Below, piece after piece: positions 18,926 through 26,815 of a stretch of DNA of 45,227 nucleotides (its first letter is position 1; each line of letters begins with the position of its first letter). Under the pieces are notes generated by a model. It saw nothing but the letters and a program-made list of their open reading frames with translations, was not told where the DNA came from and searched no databases. The DNA is from Haliscomenobacter sp. (GTDB lineage: Bacteria; Bacteroidota; Bacteroidia; Chitinophagales; Saprospiraceae). Made by a program: the position numbers and the translations under genes. Location of the stretch: the NCBI GenBank assembly GCA_016707205.1, contig JADJHZ010000004.1, positions 1 through 45,227 on the forward strand. The letters run 5' to 3'.

Positions 18926-20362
18926 TTACCCCGCCAACAGGCGCCAAAACTGGGTCACAAAAAAGCAAACCGCAAACCCCAGGACGATGGGCAGGAAGGT
19001 AGCCACCGCCGTCCACTTAAGACTTTTAGTTTCTTTATAGATCGTGTAAATGGTGGTCGAACACGGATTATGCAGCAAGCTGAATAGCATCAGGTTGATT
19101 CCGGTCAAAAGGGTCCACCCCCCTGCCTGGAGAATGCCGGCCGTATCCTGAACCGATTCCAGTTCGAACATCACCCCTGTTCCTTCTCCTACGCCGCTCA
19201 TCCCTGCGCTGACCACCGTGAGCATGAGCACTGTGGGAATGACGATCTCGTTGGCCGGAATAGCGATGATATAGGCCAGCAAAATGACGCCATTCAATCC
19301 AAAAATCAGAGCAAACGGGTTGGCCCAATGGATAAAGTGCCCGGCCAGGCTTAAGCTGTTGATCTCGATATTAGCCACGACCCAAATCACAATCCCTGCG
19401 GGGATTGCAAAAACCACTGCCCTCCAAAGAACAAAAACCGTGCGGTCGATCAACGAAGTGTAGAGGGCTTGCCAAATGCGTGGAGGGCGGTAAGGCGGCA
19501 ATTCCAGGCTGAAAGCGGAGGCTTCGCCTTTCAATACGGTTTGGCTCAGGCCCCAGGAAACCGCCAGGCTGAAACCGATTCCCAACACAGCAATACCCAC
19601 AACGGCCCCTGCCGATATCACGCCTGCCAGGTAAGAAGGAGCGGCGCCCCCAATGAAAATAGAAGCGATCAAGATTTGGGTTGGCCAGCGCCCATTGCAC
19701 AAAGAAAAATTATTGGTGATGATGGCGATCAGGCGCTCCCGGGGGCTGTCGATCACCCGGGCTGCAATCACCCCGGCGGCGTTGCAACCGAACCCCATAC
19801 TCAGGGTCAGCGCTTGTTTGCCATGAGCGCCCGCTTTTCGGAATAAGCTGTCCATATTAAAGGCCACGCGTGGCAAATAGCCCAGATCTTCCAGTAGGGT
19901 GAACAAGGGGAAGAAAATCGCCATAGGCGGCAGCATAACGGAGATGACCCAAGCCATAGACAGGTAGGCGCCGTCGATCAGCACCCCGCTCAGCCACCAG
20001 GGTGCGCCAAGGCTGGAGGCGGCATTTTTCAGCATGGGATGGAACGTATCCACCAACAGGTCTGCCAGGAGGCCGGATGGTACGTTGGCGCCGGCCACCG
20101 TTAACCAGAATACCAGGGCCAGCAGGAGAAACATGAGTGGAAATCCAAGCCAGCGGCTGGTCACCAACTGATCGATGCGTTGCTCCAGGGAATACGTAGC
20201 CGGGTCCCCTTCTTTGTTCACGGCTTTCCGGGCAATCCGGGAAGCGTCTTCGTAAATGGACTCAATAACCGTATCGTGGAGGTTGACGCCGAGGTCCCAG
20301 CGCAGGTTGTTGGCGAGCGACAGGATGGCATCGCTGCCCACCTTTTCCTTATTATCTTCCAT
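18926..20362 (-). CDS. feoB: FeoB membrane permease part (stand-alone, no GTPase domain)
   Basis: 478 residues holding only the membrane half of the ferrous-iron transporter. A cytosolic linker (1-75: SDAILSLANNLRWDLGVNLHDTVIESIYEDASRIARKAV) is followed by about eight membrane helices. Gate 1 reads MGFGCNAAGVIAARVIDSPRERLIAIITNNFSLCNGRWP. The late Gate 2 reads LLHNPCSTTIYTIYKETKSLKW. Both correspond to FeoB gate motifs, including the cysteines. The GTPase is encoded by the gene just upstream, whose stop is 11 bases before this ATG. Nothing seems lost between the two halves, so the split looks genuine. Confidence 0.9.
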   Translation of the reverse strand: MEDNKEKVGSDAILSLANNLRWDLGVNLHDTVIESIYEDASRIARKAVNKEGDPATYSLEQRIDQLVTSRWLGFPLMFLLLALVFWLTVAGANVPSGLLADLLVDTFHPMLKNAASSLGAPWWLSGVLIDGAYLSMAWVISVMLPPMAIFFPLFTLLEDLGYLPRVAFNMDSLFRKAGAHGKQALTLSMGFGCNAAGVIAARVIDSPRERLIAIITNNFSLCNGRWPTQILIASIFIGGAAPSYLAGVISAGAVVGIAVLGIGFSLAVSWGLSQTVLKGEASAFSLELPPYRPPRIWQALYTSLIDRTVFVLWRAVVFAIPAGIVIWVVANIEINSLSLAGHFIHWANPFALIFGLNGVILLAYIIAIPANEIVIPTVLMLTVVSAGMSGVGEGTGVMFELESVQDTAGILQAGGWTLLTGINLMLFSLLHNPCSTTIYTIYKETKSLKWTAVATFLPIVLGFAVCFFVTQFWRLLAG

Positions 20363-20373
20363 GGGTAGTATAT

Positions 20374-21159
20374 TTATGGTTGTTCAACAGGTGCTCCCAG
20401 TTTCTCCAATTCGCCGCTCTGGAGGGCATGAATAATACTTTGATCGCCCTCCAAAAGGCGGAGCGCTACCCAATTCAGGTTGGGAAGTCCGGGAAATTGG
20501 CGGCTTAGTTTGTCGGAAAGCATCTGGACAGCGTGGTTGATTTTAGCCGACCGGCTGGTCGTTCGGTGGGGTTTGCAGACGAAGGTTCCGGAAGCTACTT
20601 CTTCAATAGCGGCAATAAGTTCGTCCATTCCTTCCTTCTGGCGTGCGGCTGCGGGAATCACCGGTATGCCCAATTCCCTGCTCAGGGTCCGGGCGTCGAT
20701 CTCCATACCATGGCGCCTGGCTTCGTCCATGAGGTTGAGGCAGAGCACCGCGCGGTCGGTGATTTCCAGGATCTGCAGGGTGAGGTTGAGGTTGCGCTCC
20801 AGGCGGGTGGCATCAACCACGATGACCGTTACGTCGGGACGGCCAAAGAGAATGAAATCGCGGGCAACCTCTTCGTCTGTGCTGGTAGAAAGCAAGGAGT
20901 ACGTACCCGGGAGGTCCACTACTTTGTAGCGTTTTTCGCGGTAGGAGAAACCGCCTTCTGCACGGGCCACCGTTTTTCCGGGCCAATTGCCGGTATGCTG
21001 GCGGAGGCCGGTGAGGTTATTGAATACCGTGCTTTTTCCTGTATTTGGGTTTCCAGCCAAAGCGACGATGTAATCCACGCGGTCCATGGCAATGCCGAGG
21101 CGAATGAGATGTTCGCGGTGATGAACAGGACAGTTTTCACAATTGTGGGATGTATTCAT
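20374..21159 (-). CDS. feoB: FeoB GTPase domain (stand-alone) with an N-terminal CxxC extension
   Basis: 261 residues. G motifs: G1 GNPNTGKS (36-43), a switch I region with TGNWPGKTVARAEG (56-69), G3 DLPG (82-85), G4 NLMD (142-145), and a G5-like AAARQKEG near 170. The following helical domain (about 205-255) matches the FeoB GDI-like spacer. The N-terminus carries C-x2-C plus His (NCENCPVHH, 6-14) before the G domain, a possible metal site. It ends with a normal TAA and lacks all membrane helices. It should act with the permease encoded 11 bases downstream. Confidence 0.9.
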   Translation of the reverse strand: MNTSHNCENCPVHHREHLIRLGIAMDRVDYIVALAGNPNTGKSTVFNNLTGLRQHTGNWPGKTVARAEGGFSYREKRYKVVDLPGTYSLLSTSTDEEVARDFILFGRPDVTVIVVDATRLERNLNLTLQILEITDRAVLCLNLMDEARRHGMEIDARTLSRELGIPVIPAAARQKEGMDELIAAIEEVASGTFVCKPHRTTSRSAKINHAVQMLSDKLSRQFPGLPNLNWVALRLLEGDQSIIHALQSGELEKLGAPVEQP

Positions 21160-21172
21160 TGGTTTGGGTATG

Positions 21173-22210
21173 TTAGTTTGGCGTTAAAACGGGTTTAATA
21201 AAAATCAAATCGGCTTGCGATTTGCGGATAGCCACCGTGGCCCCCATAACCTGGTAGGCTACCGGATCCCCTGTAGCGCTGGCGAAGGCGGCCCGGATCA
21301 GGGCGCCCGGAACGACCCCGAGGTCCATCAGGCGCCGGCGCTGCTGCCCCCTGCACGAGGGGGATATTCCTTTGATCTCTGCGCTTTCCCCAAGACGAAG
21401 GGTGGACAAGGGGGCAAATTTTTCCTTCAACGGTTCCCGCTCGGCAAGGCTTTCCACGGTGATGTTGGAGGCAAAGAGAGGCGTTAGGACGCATTCTTCT
21501 CCATTAGCGGCAAATTGGATCCGGTCGTCCGAAACGTCCATGATATAGATCTGCATGCCCGGATAAAGGCCCAGGGCGAGGATTTGAGCATAGATCGCGC
21601 CGGGTTCGTCTTCGATGTGAACGATTCGGGCAAGCTCGCCCTCCTTAAGGGCGCTAAGTGGTTTGCCGGTGAACGCGGGCAATTCTCCCCGGGAGGAGGG
21701 AATCGGGTCGCCGTGGGGGTCGAAAACCGGGTTGCCGATCTGGGCGGCCAGCATGTCGGCTGCTTCCAGCGACATGCGATGTTCCTGGAGATCTGCTTTT
21801 CCGTGCCATTCCTTGTTGGCTACCCCGGTTTCATCCGCCAGGTATCGTTCCCAGATGCGGTGCACGCGGATGATACGCAGCGCATAAGAACGCCCGGCAT
21901 CGGTGAGTTTAAGCAGGTCCTCCTTGGACTGAACGAGTCCCATTGCGCGCAGGCTTTCCACTAACCTTGTCGCCTTATCCGTAGAAATATGCAAATACCC
22001 GGCAAAGCCGTTCAACCGGATCGGAATGCCTTTATATTCCGAATCGAAGAGGAATTTCAGGGCATCCTCCAGAAGGACCCGCTGGGTATTGACTTTTCCC
22101 ACCGACCAAATGGCAAACAGCCCTTTTTGCGGCCAGAACAGCAAGCCCAAAAATAACAGGACGAGCAGCCCTGTCGTTAAGGCGAATGCGGGTTGAATGG
22201 AGAGCATCAT
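21173..22210 (-). CDS. Membrane-anchored DtxR-like protein with two C-terminal FeoA domains
   Basis: 345 residues in an unusual order. There is one N-terminal membrane helix (about 8-26), then a DtxR-like winged helix (about 44-112: VLLEDALKFLF, YLHISTDKATRLVESLRAMGLV, KLTDAGRSYALRI). A DtxR dimerisation/metal segment follows (HRIWERYL 118-125, HGKADLQEHRMSLEAADML, DPHGDPIPS 164-172). Two SH3-like FeoA domains close the protein: 184-253 (LSALKEGELARIVHIED..LGLYPGMQI) and 267-338 (LSTLRLGESAEIKGI..LMDLGVVPGALI, YQVMGATVAIRKSQADLIFI). FeoA normally assists FeoB, so this may couple iron sensing at the membrane to the transporter; that is inference. Gaps to its neighbours are 12 and 13 bases. Confidence 0.88.
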   Translation of the reverse strand: MMLSIQPAFALTTGLLVLLFLGLLFWPQKGLFAIWSVGKVNTQRVLLEDALKFLFDSEYKGIPIRLNGFAGYLHISTDKATRLVESLRAMGLVQSKEDLLKLTDAGRSYALRIIRVHRIWERYLADETGVANKEWHGKADLQEHRMSLEAADMLAAQIGNPVFDPHGDPIPSSRGELPAFTGKPLSALKEGELARIVHIEDEPGAIYAQILALGLYPGMQIYIMDVSDDRIQFAANGEECVLTPLFASNITVESLAEREPLKEKFAPLSTLRLGESAEIKGISPSCRGQQRRRLMDLGVVPGALIRAAFASATGDPVAYQVMGATVAIRKSQADLIFIKPVLTPN

Positions 22211-22222
22211 TATCGCGAGGTT

Positions 22223-22885
22223 TTATATTTTTTCCACAAAAACATGTTCTGCAAATTTCTTTGAAACGGTGTAAGCGTTTCCTTCGGTTTCGATCGTCAT
22301 GGACCCATCGAATGCCTGGACTTCGGCGACCCGAATACGGCTACTCAGCGCCAAACCGATTCGGGAGACGTATTGCAGGAATGGGACGGAACTGTCCCGT
22401 ACGGAGGTCAGGCGGCAGGTGTCTCCTACCTGGAGGGAGGCCAGGGTGATATGAGGCTCGAGACTGTATTCTCCTTGTTCGTTGGGGATGATGGCGCCGT
22501 GGGGGTCGCGTTTGGGATGCCCCAAAAATTTATCCAATTCGGATATGAGTTTGGACGACTGGATATGCTCCAGTTGCTCTGCAACCTCATGCACTTCGTC
22601 CCAGGTGAAATTCATGTGTTTAAACAAAAAGGTTTCCCAGAGGCGATGCTTCCGGATTAGCCGGACCGCCACGGACTTTCCGCTTTCGGTAAGCGTTAGT
22701 TTGCCATACTTTTCGTAGGCTACCAAGTCTTTGCCTTTAAGTTTTTTTAGCATGTTATTGACCGATGCGGGCGACAAACCCAGGTATTCTGCGACCTGGT
22801 TGGTGCCTGCCTTATCGGATTCGTTTTCCAGGCTCAGGTGGAAAAGGGCTTTCAGGTAATCCTCTTCTGTTTTGGTAAGCGTCAT
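22223..22885 (-). CDS. DtxR/MntR-family metal-dependent repressor
   Basis: 220 residues with the full three-part layout: an N-terminal winged helix (TKTEEDYLKALFHLS, NQVAEYLGLSPASVNNMLKKLKGKDLV, 4-55), a dimerisation and metal domain (KHRLWETFL 79-87, HEVAEQLEHIQSSKL 99-113, GHPKRDPHGAIIP 122-134), and a C-terminal FeoA/SH3-like domain (145-220). Metal-binding His/Glu positions are kept. As first gene of the operon, with a DtxR box 13-30 bases upstream of its ATG, it most likely represses its own operon when iron or manganese is plentiful. Which metal it senses cannot be read from the sequence. Confidence 0.92.
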   Translation of the reverse strand: MTLTKTEEDYLKALFHLSLENESDKAGTNQVAEYLGLSPASVNNMLKKLKGKDLVAYEKYGKLTLTESGKSVAVRLIRKHRLWETFLFKHMNFTWDEVHEVAEQLEHIQSSKLISELDKFLGHPKRDPHGAIIPNEQGEYSLEPHITLASLQVGDTCRLTSVRDSSVPFLQYVSRIGLALSSRIRVAEVQAFDGSMTIETEGNAYTVSKKFAEHVFVEKI

Positions 22886-22898
22886 TTGCTTTATGTTG

Positions 22899-22916
22899 TT
22901 AGTTTAACCTAACTAA
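22899..22916. promoter_or_regulatory. DtxR-type operator
   Basis: TTAGTTTAACCTAACTAA has exact 6-base arms (TTAGTT/AACTAA) and closely fits the classical DtxR/IdeR box TTAGGTTAGCCTAACCTAA. It starts 13 bases upstream of the regulator ATG, where a bound repressor would block the promoter. The site is seen; its use is inferred from the linked DtxR gene. Confidence 0.7.
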
Positions 22917-23070
22917 TATTTTAATATCATCAACTTATTTATCTTCAAAAAAGCTTTTTTTATTAGAGGGTAAATTGCATTCCCTAAAACCCGGGTATAC
23001 CTTGTAAAGGGGCAAAATTTTAGCTTGGATCAAAGGCACGGTAAAATTTATAAGAATAAAAATATTTATA

Positions 23071-23084
23071 TTAGACAAAGCTAA
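23071..23084. promoter_or_regulatory. Second, weaker DtxR-like dyad
   Basis: TTAGacaaagCTAA keeps the outer arms of the DtxR box only. It lies in the AT-rich stretch between the regulator gene and the small membrane protein gene. Chance is quite possible in such sequence. Confidence 0.25.
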
Positions 23085-23134
23085 CTTTTTATTTTTGGTA
23101 AGTCAATTCCCTTTTTTGAATTAGAGGAAAAAAA

Positions 23135-23494
23135 TTATTCCTCGTCTTTTTCCAGATGCAGGATATGGAGAACCCGGTGAGCCAGGGGCGCTACTATAAT
23201 AGCGGTAATACTCAGAAAGGCGATGCCGCTGTAGAGGGCATAAAAAGAGGAAAAAAGTTTGGCGCCTGAGGTTGTCAAGACGGATACCGGCCCCATGCCG
23301 GTGAGAATCATGCAGGCGTTGTAAAAACTATCCAGCCAGCTCAGGCCAGCAAAAAAATGGTAACCAACCATGCCCAGCGCCAGAGAAAACGCGACCAGCG
23401 AGGTAGAAAGCAACCCATAACGGAACATCCGGTCCACAAACAGGTGAAACGGAAGGAGGTGTTGGTTGCTGTGTTCCAGTTTCATTTTTTCCAT
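23135..23494 (-). CDS. Small membrane protein with a K+-channel-like two-helix/pore-loop layout
   Basis: 119 residues: a cytosolic N-terminus (1-25), a helix (about 26-48), a re-entrant-like segment (SWLDSFYNACMILTGMGPVSVL, 52-73), a second helix (about 80-105) and a charged tail (HLEKDEE). The spacing imitates the helix-pore-helix unit of two-TM ion channels, with TGMGPV where K+ channels have TVGYGD. I recall similar unnamed proteins in other Bacteroidota, but have no functional assignment. It lies 249 bases upstream of the iron operon on the same strand. Confidence 0.72.
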   Translation of the reverse strand: MEKMKLEHSNQHLLPFHLFVDRMFRYGLLSTSLVAFSLALGMVGYHFFAGLSWLDSFYNACMILTGMGPVSVLTTSGAKLFSSFYALYSGIAFLSITAIIVAPLAHRVLHILHLEKDEE

Positions 23495-23545
23495 ACGTAT
23501 TCTGCTTTATCCAGCCAGAGGCAGGGATTGCCCATTTCGATTCGG

Positions 23546-26458
23546 TTAGTAATTCATGAGGAACTGGTTAAGATTCGTATTGGGGTCGATTCCCAGTTTT
23601 TTTCTCAGCCGGTACCGATTGGTTTCAACGCTTCGGATAGAGATATTCATTAAGGACGCAATCTCTTTACTGGTGAGGTTCATGCGCAAGTAGGTGCATA
23701 GCTTGTAGTCATTTGGACTGAGGTCTTTAAACTCCTCCGTCAGGCGCTTGTAAAAATGAGCGTGTACCTGGTCAAAGCTTTGGATAAAATCCTGCCAATT
23801 GGCATCCACATCCGCGTTCTTCTCGGTCAGTTTCAGGATTTGTTTGAGTTCTTTTTTGGTCTCCGGTTGGTCGTTCAGTTTGTGTTCAAGCCGGTGAACG
23901 ACGGCATTGATCTCGGAGATCAGTTCATTTTTATTCACCAGGTGGTAGGTAAAGGAGGCCAGTTCCTGGTTTTTGAAGTTGATTTCCGCCATCAGCTTTT
24001 CGTTCTGGAGCCGGGTGATCTTCTCTTTGGAAGCTTCGGCATAGATAAGGTGTTCTTCTTCCTGTTTCTTTGTAGTTTCCAGAAGGCGGGATTTTTCCTT
24101 TTCGTGTTTTTTTCGCTGTCTTAGGTTCATTAAATACATCATGAAGACCGCTGCTGCGATGATCAAAAATCCCAGGGCGTATTCATGCCAGGGCCGGATG
24201 ATCCGGAAACTGATTTCGATGGGGGCGCTTTCAATCCCTGTTTGGTTTTTGGCTTTGACGAGCAGGGTATACCGGCCTGGAGGAAGGTTGGCATATGACG
24301 CCTGAGGGGAGTTGGTCCATGGCGACCACTTCCGGTCGCTTCCCTTGAGTAAATAGCTATAACCGATCAGGTCTTTTTTGCCGGAGGTATTGACTGAAAA
24401 GTTAAAGGTAAAACTGTGGTGCCCCTTTTTAAAGCGAAAGCCGGAGGGTCGCCATCCAAGATGGCCGGTGTAAAAAATGCTGTCAGGATTGGCGTTCAGG
24501 ACAGCTTTGGATAAAAAAACCTGAACTGCAGAGGTGTCTTCCATATACCGGGCGGGATCAAAAAATAAAAAGCCTTTTTCGGTAGGGAATACCACATTGT
24601 GTTTGTCGAGGGTCAGGACAGACTCAAACCCGCCCGGCAGGACGTCCGTAATTTCGTTAATGGGATAAAGGCGGTAAGAAGGGGTGAATATTTTTTCGGG
24701 CACCAGCAGGTACGTACCGTTGGTGTTCCCGTACCAGATATTTTGGTAATCGTCCTGGATCAGAAATCGCAGGGAGCGATCCGGAACGACATAAGGATCT
24801 AATTCGTGGAAAGGTTCCGATTTTTGGGAAACGGGGTTGTACTGGTAAAAGCGTTCCTTGTCGCAAAGCAGAATGCGCTGGTCAAAATAAAAAAATAGAT
24901 TCCTTAAGGTTTTATTCATTTCATTTTGCAGGGAATATATCTTGGGACGTGCATCAGGGTCAAGAACGTGTTCTTTAGGGATCAGGAACACTCCCCGGTA
25001 TGGGTGATCAATCCAGACATTCTGGGCGGCGTCCAGCGCTATGATGCGGGAGCTTTCGACAAAATTGCGGGTGATATGTTTTTGTTTCCAAAGCCCCCCT
25101 TGTTTTTCAAAGAGGATTAACCCTTTATAGTAGCCGGCCAGGGCATACCGTTCGTTGAGGGGAACAAACTTCCAGACGCCCATCCGATCGGTAATCTGGA
25201 TACAGGAGGCGCCTTCAATTTGAAAAGCGCCATTGTGGTGCCCCATGAGAAGCTGCTGGCCGATCTGGTTGAGACCCCAAACCTGGCCGCGGGTATTGGG
25301 AACCAGTTGCGCTTTATCCTTTTCTTCGAGGAGGTAATATTTTTTCCAGGGTATGGTGTACAATCCGCCGTTAGTTCCGAAATACAGGTTGCCTTTATGA
25401 AGGGCGACGGTGCTGCCTGCGCCCTCCAAATCGCCATCTGGGAAATAAGTCCGGAAAGGGGAATTTAAGCCGACCAGATCAAGGCCATTGTCCAATCCAA
25501 GCCAGATATTGCCGTTGTGGTCGCCTGCAATGCTGAGTATGGTGTTGTTTTGGAGTCCATTTTTTTTGTTGAGGTGTTGTTCGATGCGTTTTTGCCGGTC
25601 GATGATAACCATGCCGTTGAACGAGGTTCCGATCAACACGCGGCCATCCGGCATCAGGGCGGAGCAATAGATGATATTTTTCCGGAGGAATTCATCGTTG
25701 TTGGTCTTCCAGGGTTCGAATCCGTTGGCGGTTTCCACAAAGATTCCATTGTTGATGGTGGTGATCAGCGTGGGGCCTTCTTTATAATTCAGTACGCCGG
25801 AGATGAGGCCTTGGTCAAACACGGCATTTTTATTGCGGGGCTTGAAGCTGGTTTGGTCAAAATAGTAGAGAAGGTTTGTCCCGTCCTGAACAACGATTTG
25901 GTTTCCCCATTTACTGATAAAATGGAGGGGGCGGCCTCTTCCGAACAGATTAGAGACCTTCTGTCCGTCGAATCGGAACACCTGATTGTCGGTCCGAAAA
26001 AAAACGCCCTCATCCGCCACCAGAACATCCCAGACGTCTTCAATGGTGGCGTTGTTCTCCTGGATGAGCGGAAGGAGCGAATGATAGCGCAAAAGACCAT
26101 TTTGCCCCGGGGAAAAGTATCCAAATTCGCCCTGGCCGCCTACGAAGATATTCCCATGCTTATCGATGGCAACCGACCGGACGATGGTTCCATTAGGTAA
26201 AGGGTACAATTCCCAGTTGTATCCGTCAAAAACCAGTAATCCTGAGTTGTTTGCAAAATAGGTATATCCAAAGGAATCCTCCGCGATATCCCAGGTTTGG
26301 GTACCTGAACGAATATTTTTCTTATAGAAATTGATCACAGGGGGATTGCCCAGGTTGGTTGGTTGGCCTGATACCCCGGGCAGGAGGAGATTGCCCAATA
26401 ATAGGATGACGGTAAACCTCCGGAGGAGAACCTTCGCTAATGGTTTATGGGCATGCAT
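23546..26458 (-). CDS. Membrane-spanning one-component regulator: beta-propeller sensor, Y_Y_Y, coiled coil, LuxR-type HTH
   Basis: 970 residues from the ATG at 26458, chosen because it gives a good signal peptide (PLAKVLLRRFTVILLLGNLLLPGVSGQ); an upstream frame adds 13 residues. A long periplasmic region follows, rich in propeller repeats (for example NTILSIAGDHNGNIWLGLDNGL), then a Y_Y_Y domain (YSYLLKGSDRKWSPW..ASYANLPPGRYTLLVKAKN). Next come one membrane helix (about 761-778), a coiled coil, and a C-terminal HTH (LTSKEIASLMNISIRSVETNRYRLRKKLGI, about 928-958). No kinase or receiver domain is present, so signal sensing and DNA binding seem to sit in one chain. It is divergent from susC across 357 bases, which suggests it controls that locus, with a glycan fragment as likely ligand. 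Confidence 0.9.
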   Translation of the reverse strand: MHAHKPLAKVLLRRFTVILLLGNLLLPGVSGQPTNLGNPPVINFYKKNIRSGTQTWDIAEDSFGYTYFANNSGLLVFDGYNWELYPLPNGTIVRSVAIDKHGNIFVGGQGEFGYFSPGQNGLLRYHSLLPLIQENNATIEDVWDVLVADEGVFFRTDNQVFRFDGQKVSNLFGRGRPLHFISKWGNQIVVQDGTNLLYYFDQTSFKPRNKNAVFDQGLISGVLNYKEGPTLITTINNGIFVETANGFEPWKTNNDEFLRKNIIYCSALMPDGRVLIGTSFNGMVIIDRQKRIEQHLNKKNGLQNNTILSIAGDHNGNIWLGLDNGLDLVGLNSPFRTYFPDGDLEGAGSTVALHKGNLYFGTNGGLYTIPWKKYYLLEEKDKAQLVPNTRGQVWGLNQIGQQLLMGHHNGAFQIEGASCIQITDRMGVWKFVPLNERYALAGYYKGLILFEKQGGLWKQKHITRNFVESSRIIALDAAQNVWIDHPYRGVFLIPKEHVLDPDARPKIYSLQNEMNKTLRNLFFYFDQRILLCDKERFYQYNPVSQKSEPFHELDPYVVPDRSLRFLIQDDYQNIWYGNTNGTYLLVPEKIFTPSYRLYPINEITDVLPGGFESVLTLDKHNVVFPTEKGFLFFDPARYMEDTSAVQVFLSKAVLNANPDSIFYTGHLGWRPSGFRFKKGHHSFTFNFSVNTSGKKDLIGYSYLLKGSDRKWSPWTNSPQASYANLPPGRYTLLVKAKNQTGIESAPIEISFRIIRPWHEYALGFLIIAAAVFMMYLMNLRQRKKHEKEKSRLLETTKKQEEEHLIYAEASKEKITRLQNEKLMAEINFKNQELASFTYHLVNKNELISEINAVVHRLEHKLNDQPETKKELKQILKLTEKNADVDANWQDFIQSFDQVHAHFYKRLTEEFKDLSPNDYKLCTYLRMNLTSKEIASLMNISIRSVETNRYRLRKKLGIDPNTNLNQFLMNY

Positions 26459-26530
26459 TAGATTTGCCGGTTGAACGCGCTGCATAGTGGATTGCATCGG
26501 GAAAATTCACTATTAATCGTACATATGTAG

Positions 26531-26551
26531 TACTTCTATATTTTTGAAGTA
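26531..26551 (+). promoter_or_regulatory. Dyad TACTTC-N9-GAAGTA containing a TATTTTTG box
   Basis: Exact 6-base arms flank a 9-base AT spacer; TATTTTTG (26539-26546) fits TAnnTTTG on the plus strand. A clear -33 TTTG is missing, which fits an activator-dependent promoter. This is the best promoter candidate for the susC operon, but weak on its own. Confidence 0.38.
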
Positions 26552-26651
26552 GTAGTAATGACGTAGCGAATTTAACGGTTTTCTCTTAATTCCTTTCAAT
26601 CTTTGTAAGAATAGCCAATCGGAATATTATTGGGCGACTTCTACCAATGGC

Positions 26652-26682
26652 AAAAAATTGCGCGACTAATGTGCGATTTTTT
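26652..26682 (+). terminator. Attenuator-like hairpin in the presumed susC leader
   Basis: AAAAAATTGCGC (26652-26663) and GTGCGATTTTTT (26671-26682) form a 12-pair stem in which the only two non-Watson-Crick pairs are G-U, around a 7-base loop. T-rich sequence follows (TTCTGTTTT). This is intrinsic-terminator shape placed 133 bases before the susC ATG. Confidence 0.5.
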
Positions 26683-26815
26683 TTCTGTTTTGCTGGAATT
26701 TCTGTCATCGGTTTTTAAAACAAAAACCATTCGTTTGAAATGCCGATGAAATGGAAGCGTAGGGGGCGTAGCATTTCTTTGTGTTCACTATTTAACTAAA
26801 TAAACCATTCACCAC

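Larger units (their letters stand above)
26498..26815. other. Divergent control region between the regulator gene and susC
   Basis: 318 bases with no gene. It contains a TACTTC/GAAGTA dyad with an embedded TATTTTTG box and, 100 bases later, a terminator-like hairpin followed by a T run; both are listed separately. If transcription starts at the box, susC has a leader of roughly 260 bases. Confidence 0.55.

Noticed and set aside
20360..20376. FeoB split as a simple sequencing frameshift
   Set aside because: A stop codon precedes the frame change, the second half has its own ATG at operon-like spacing, and no residues of either half are missing. Kept as two genes.
23090..23097. TATTTTTG promoter-like box on the plus strand
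   Set aside because: No plus-strand gene follows; the sequence here is strongly AT-rich, so a chance match is likely.
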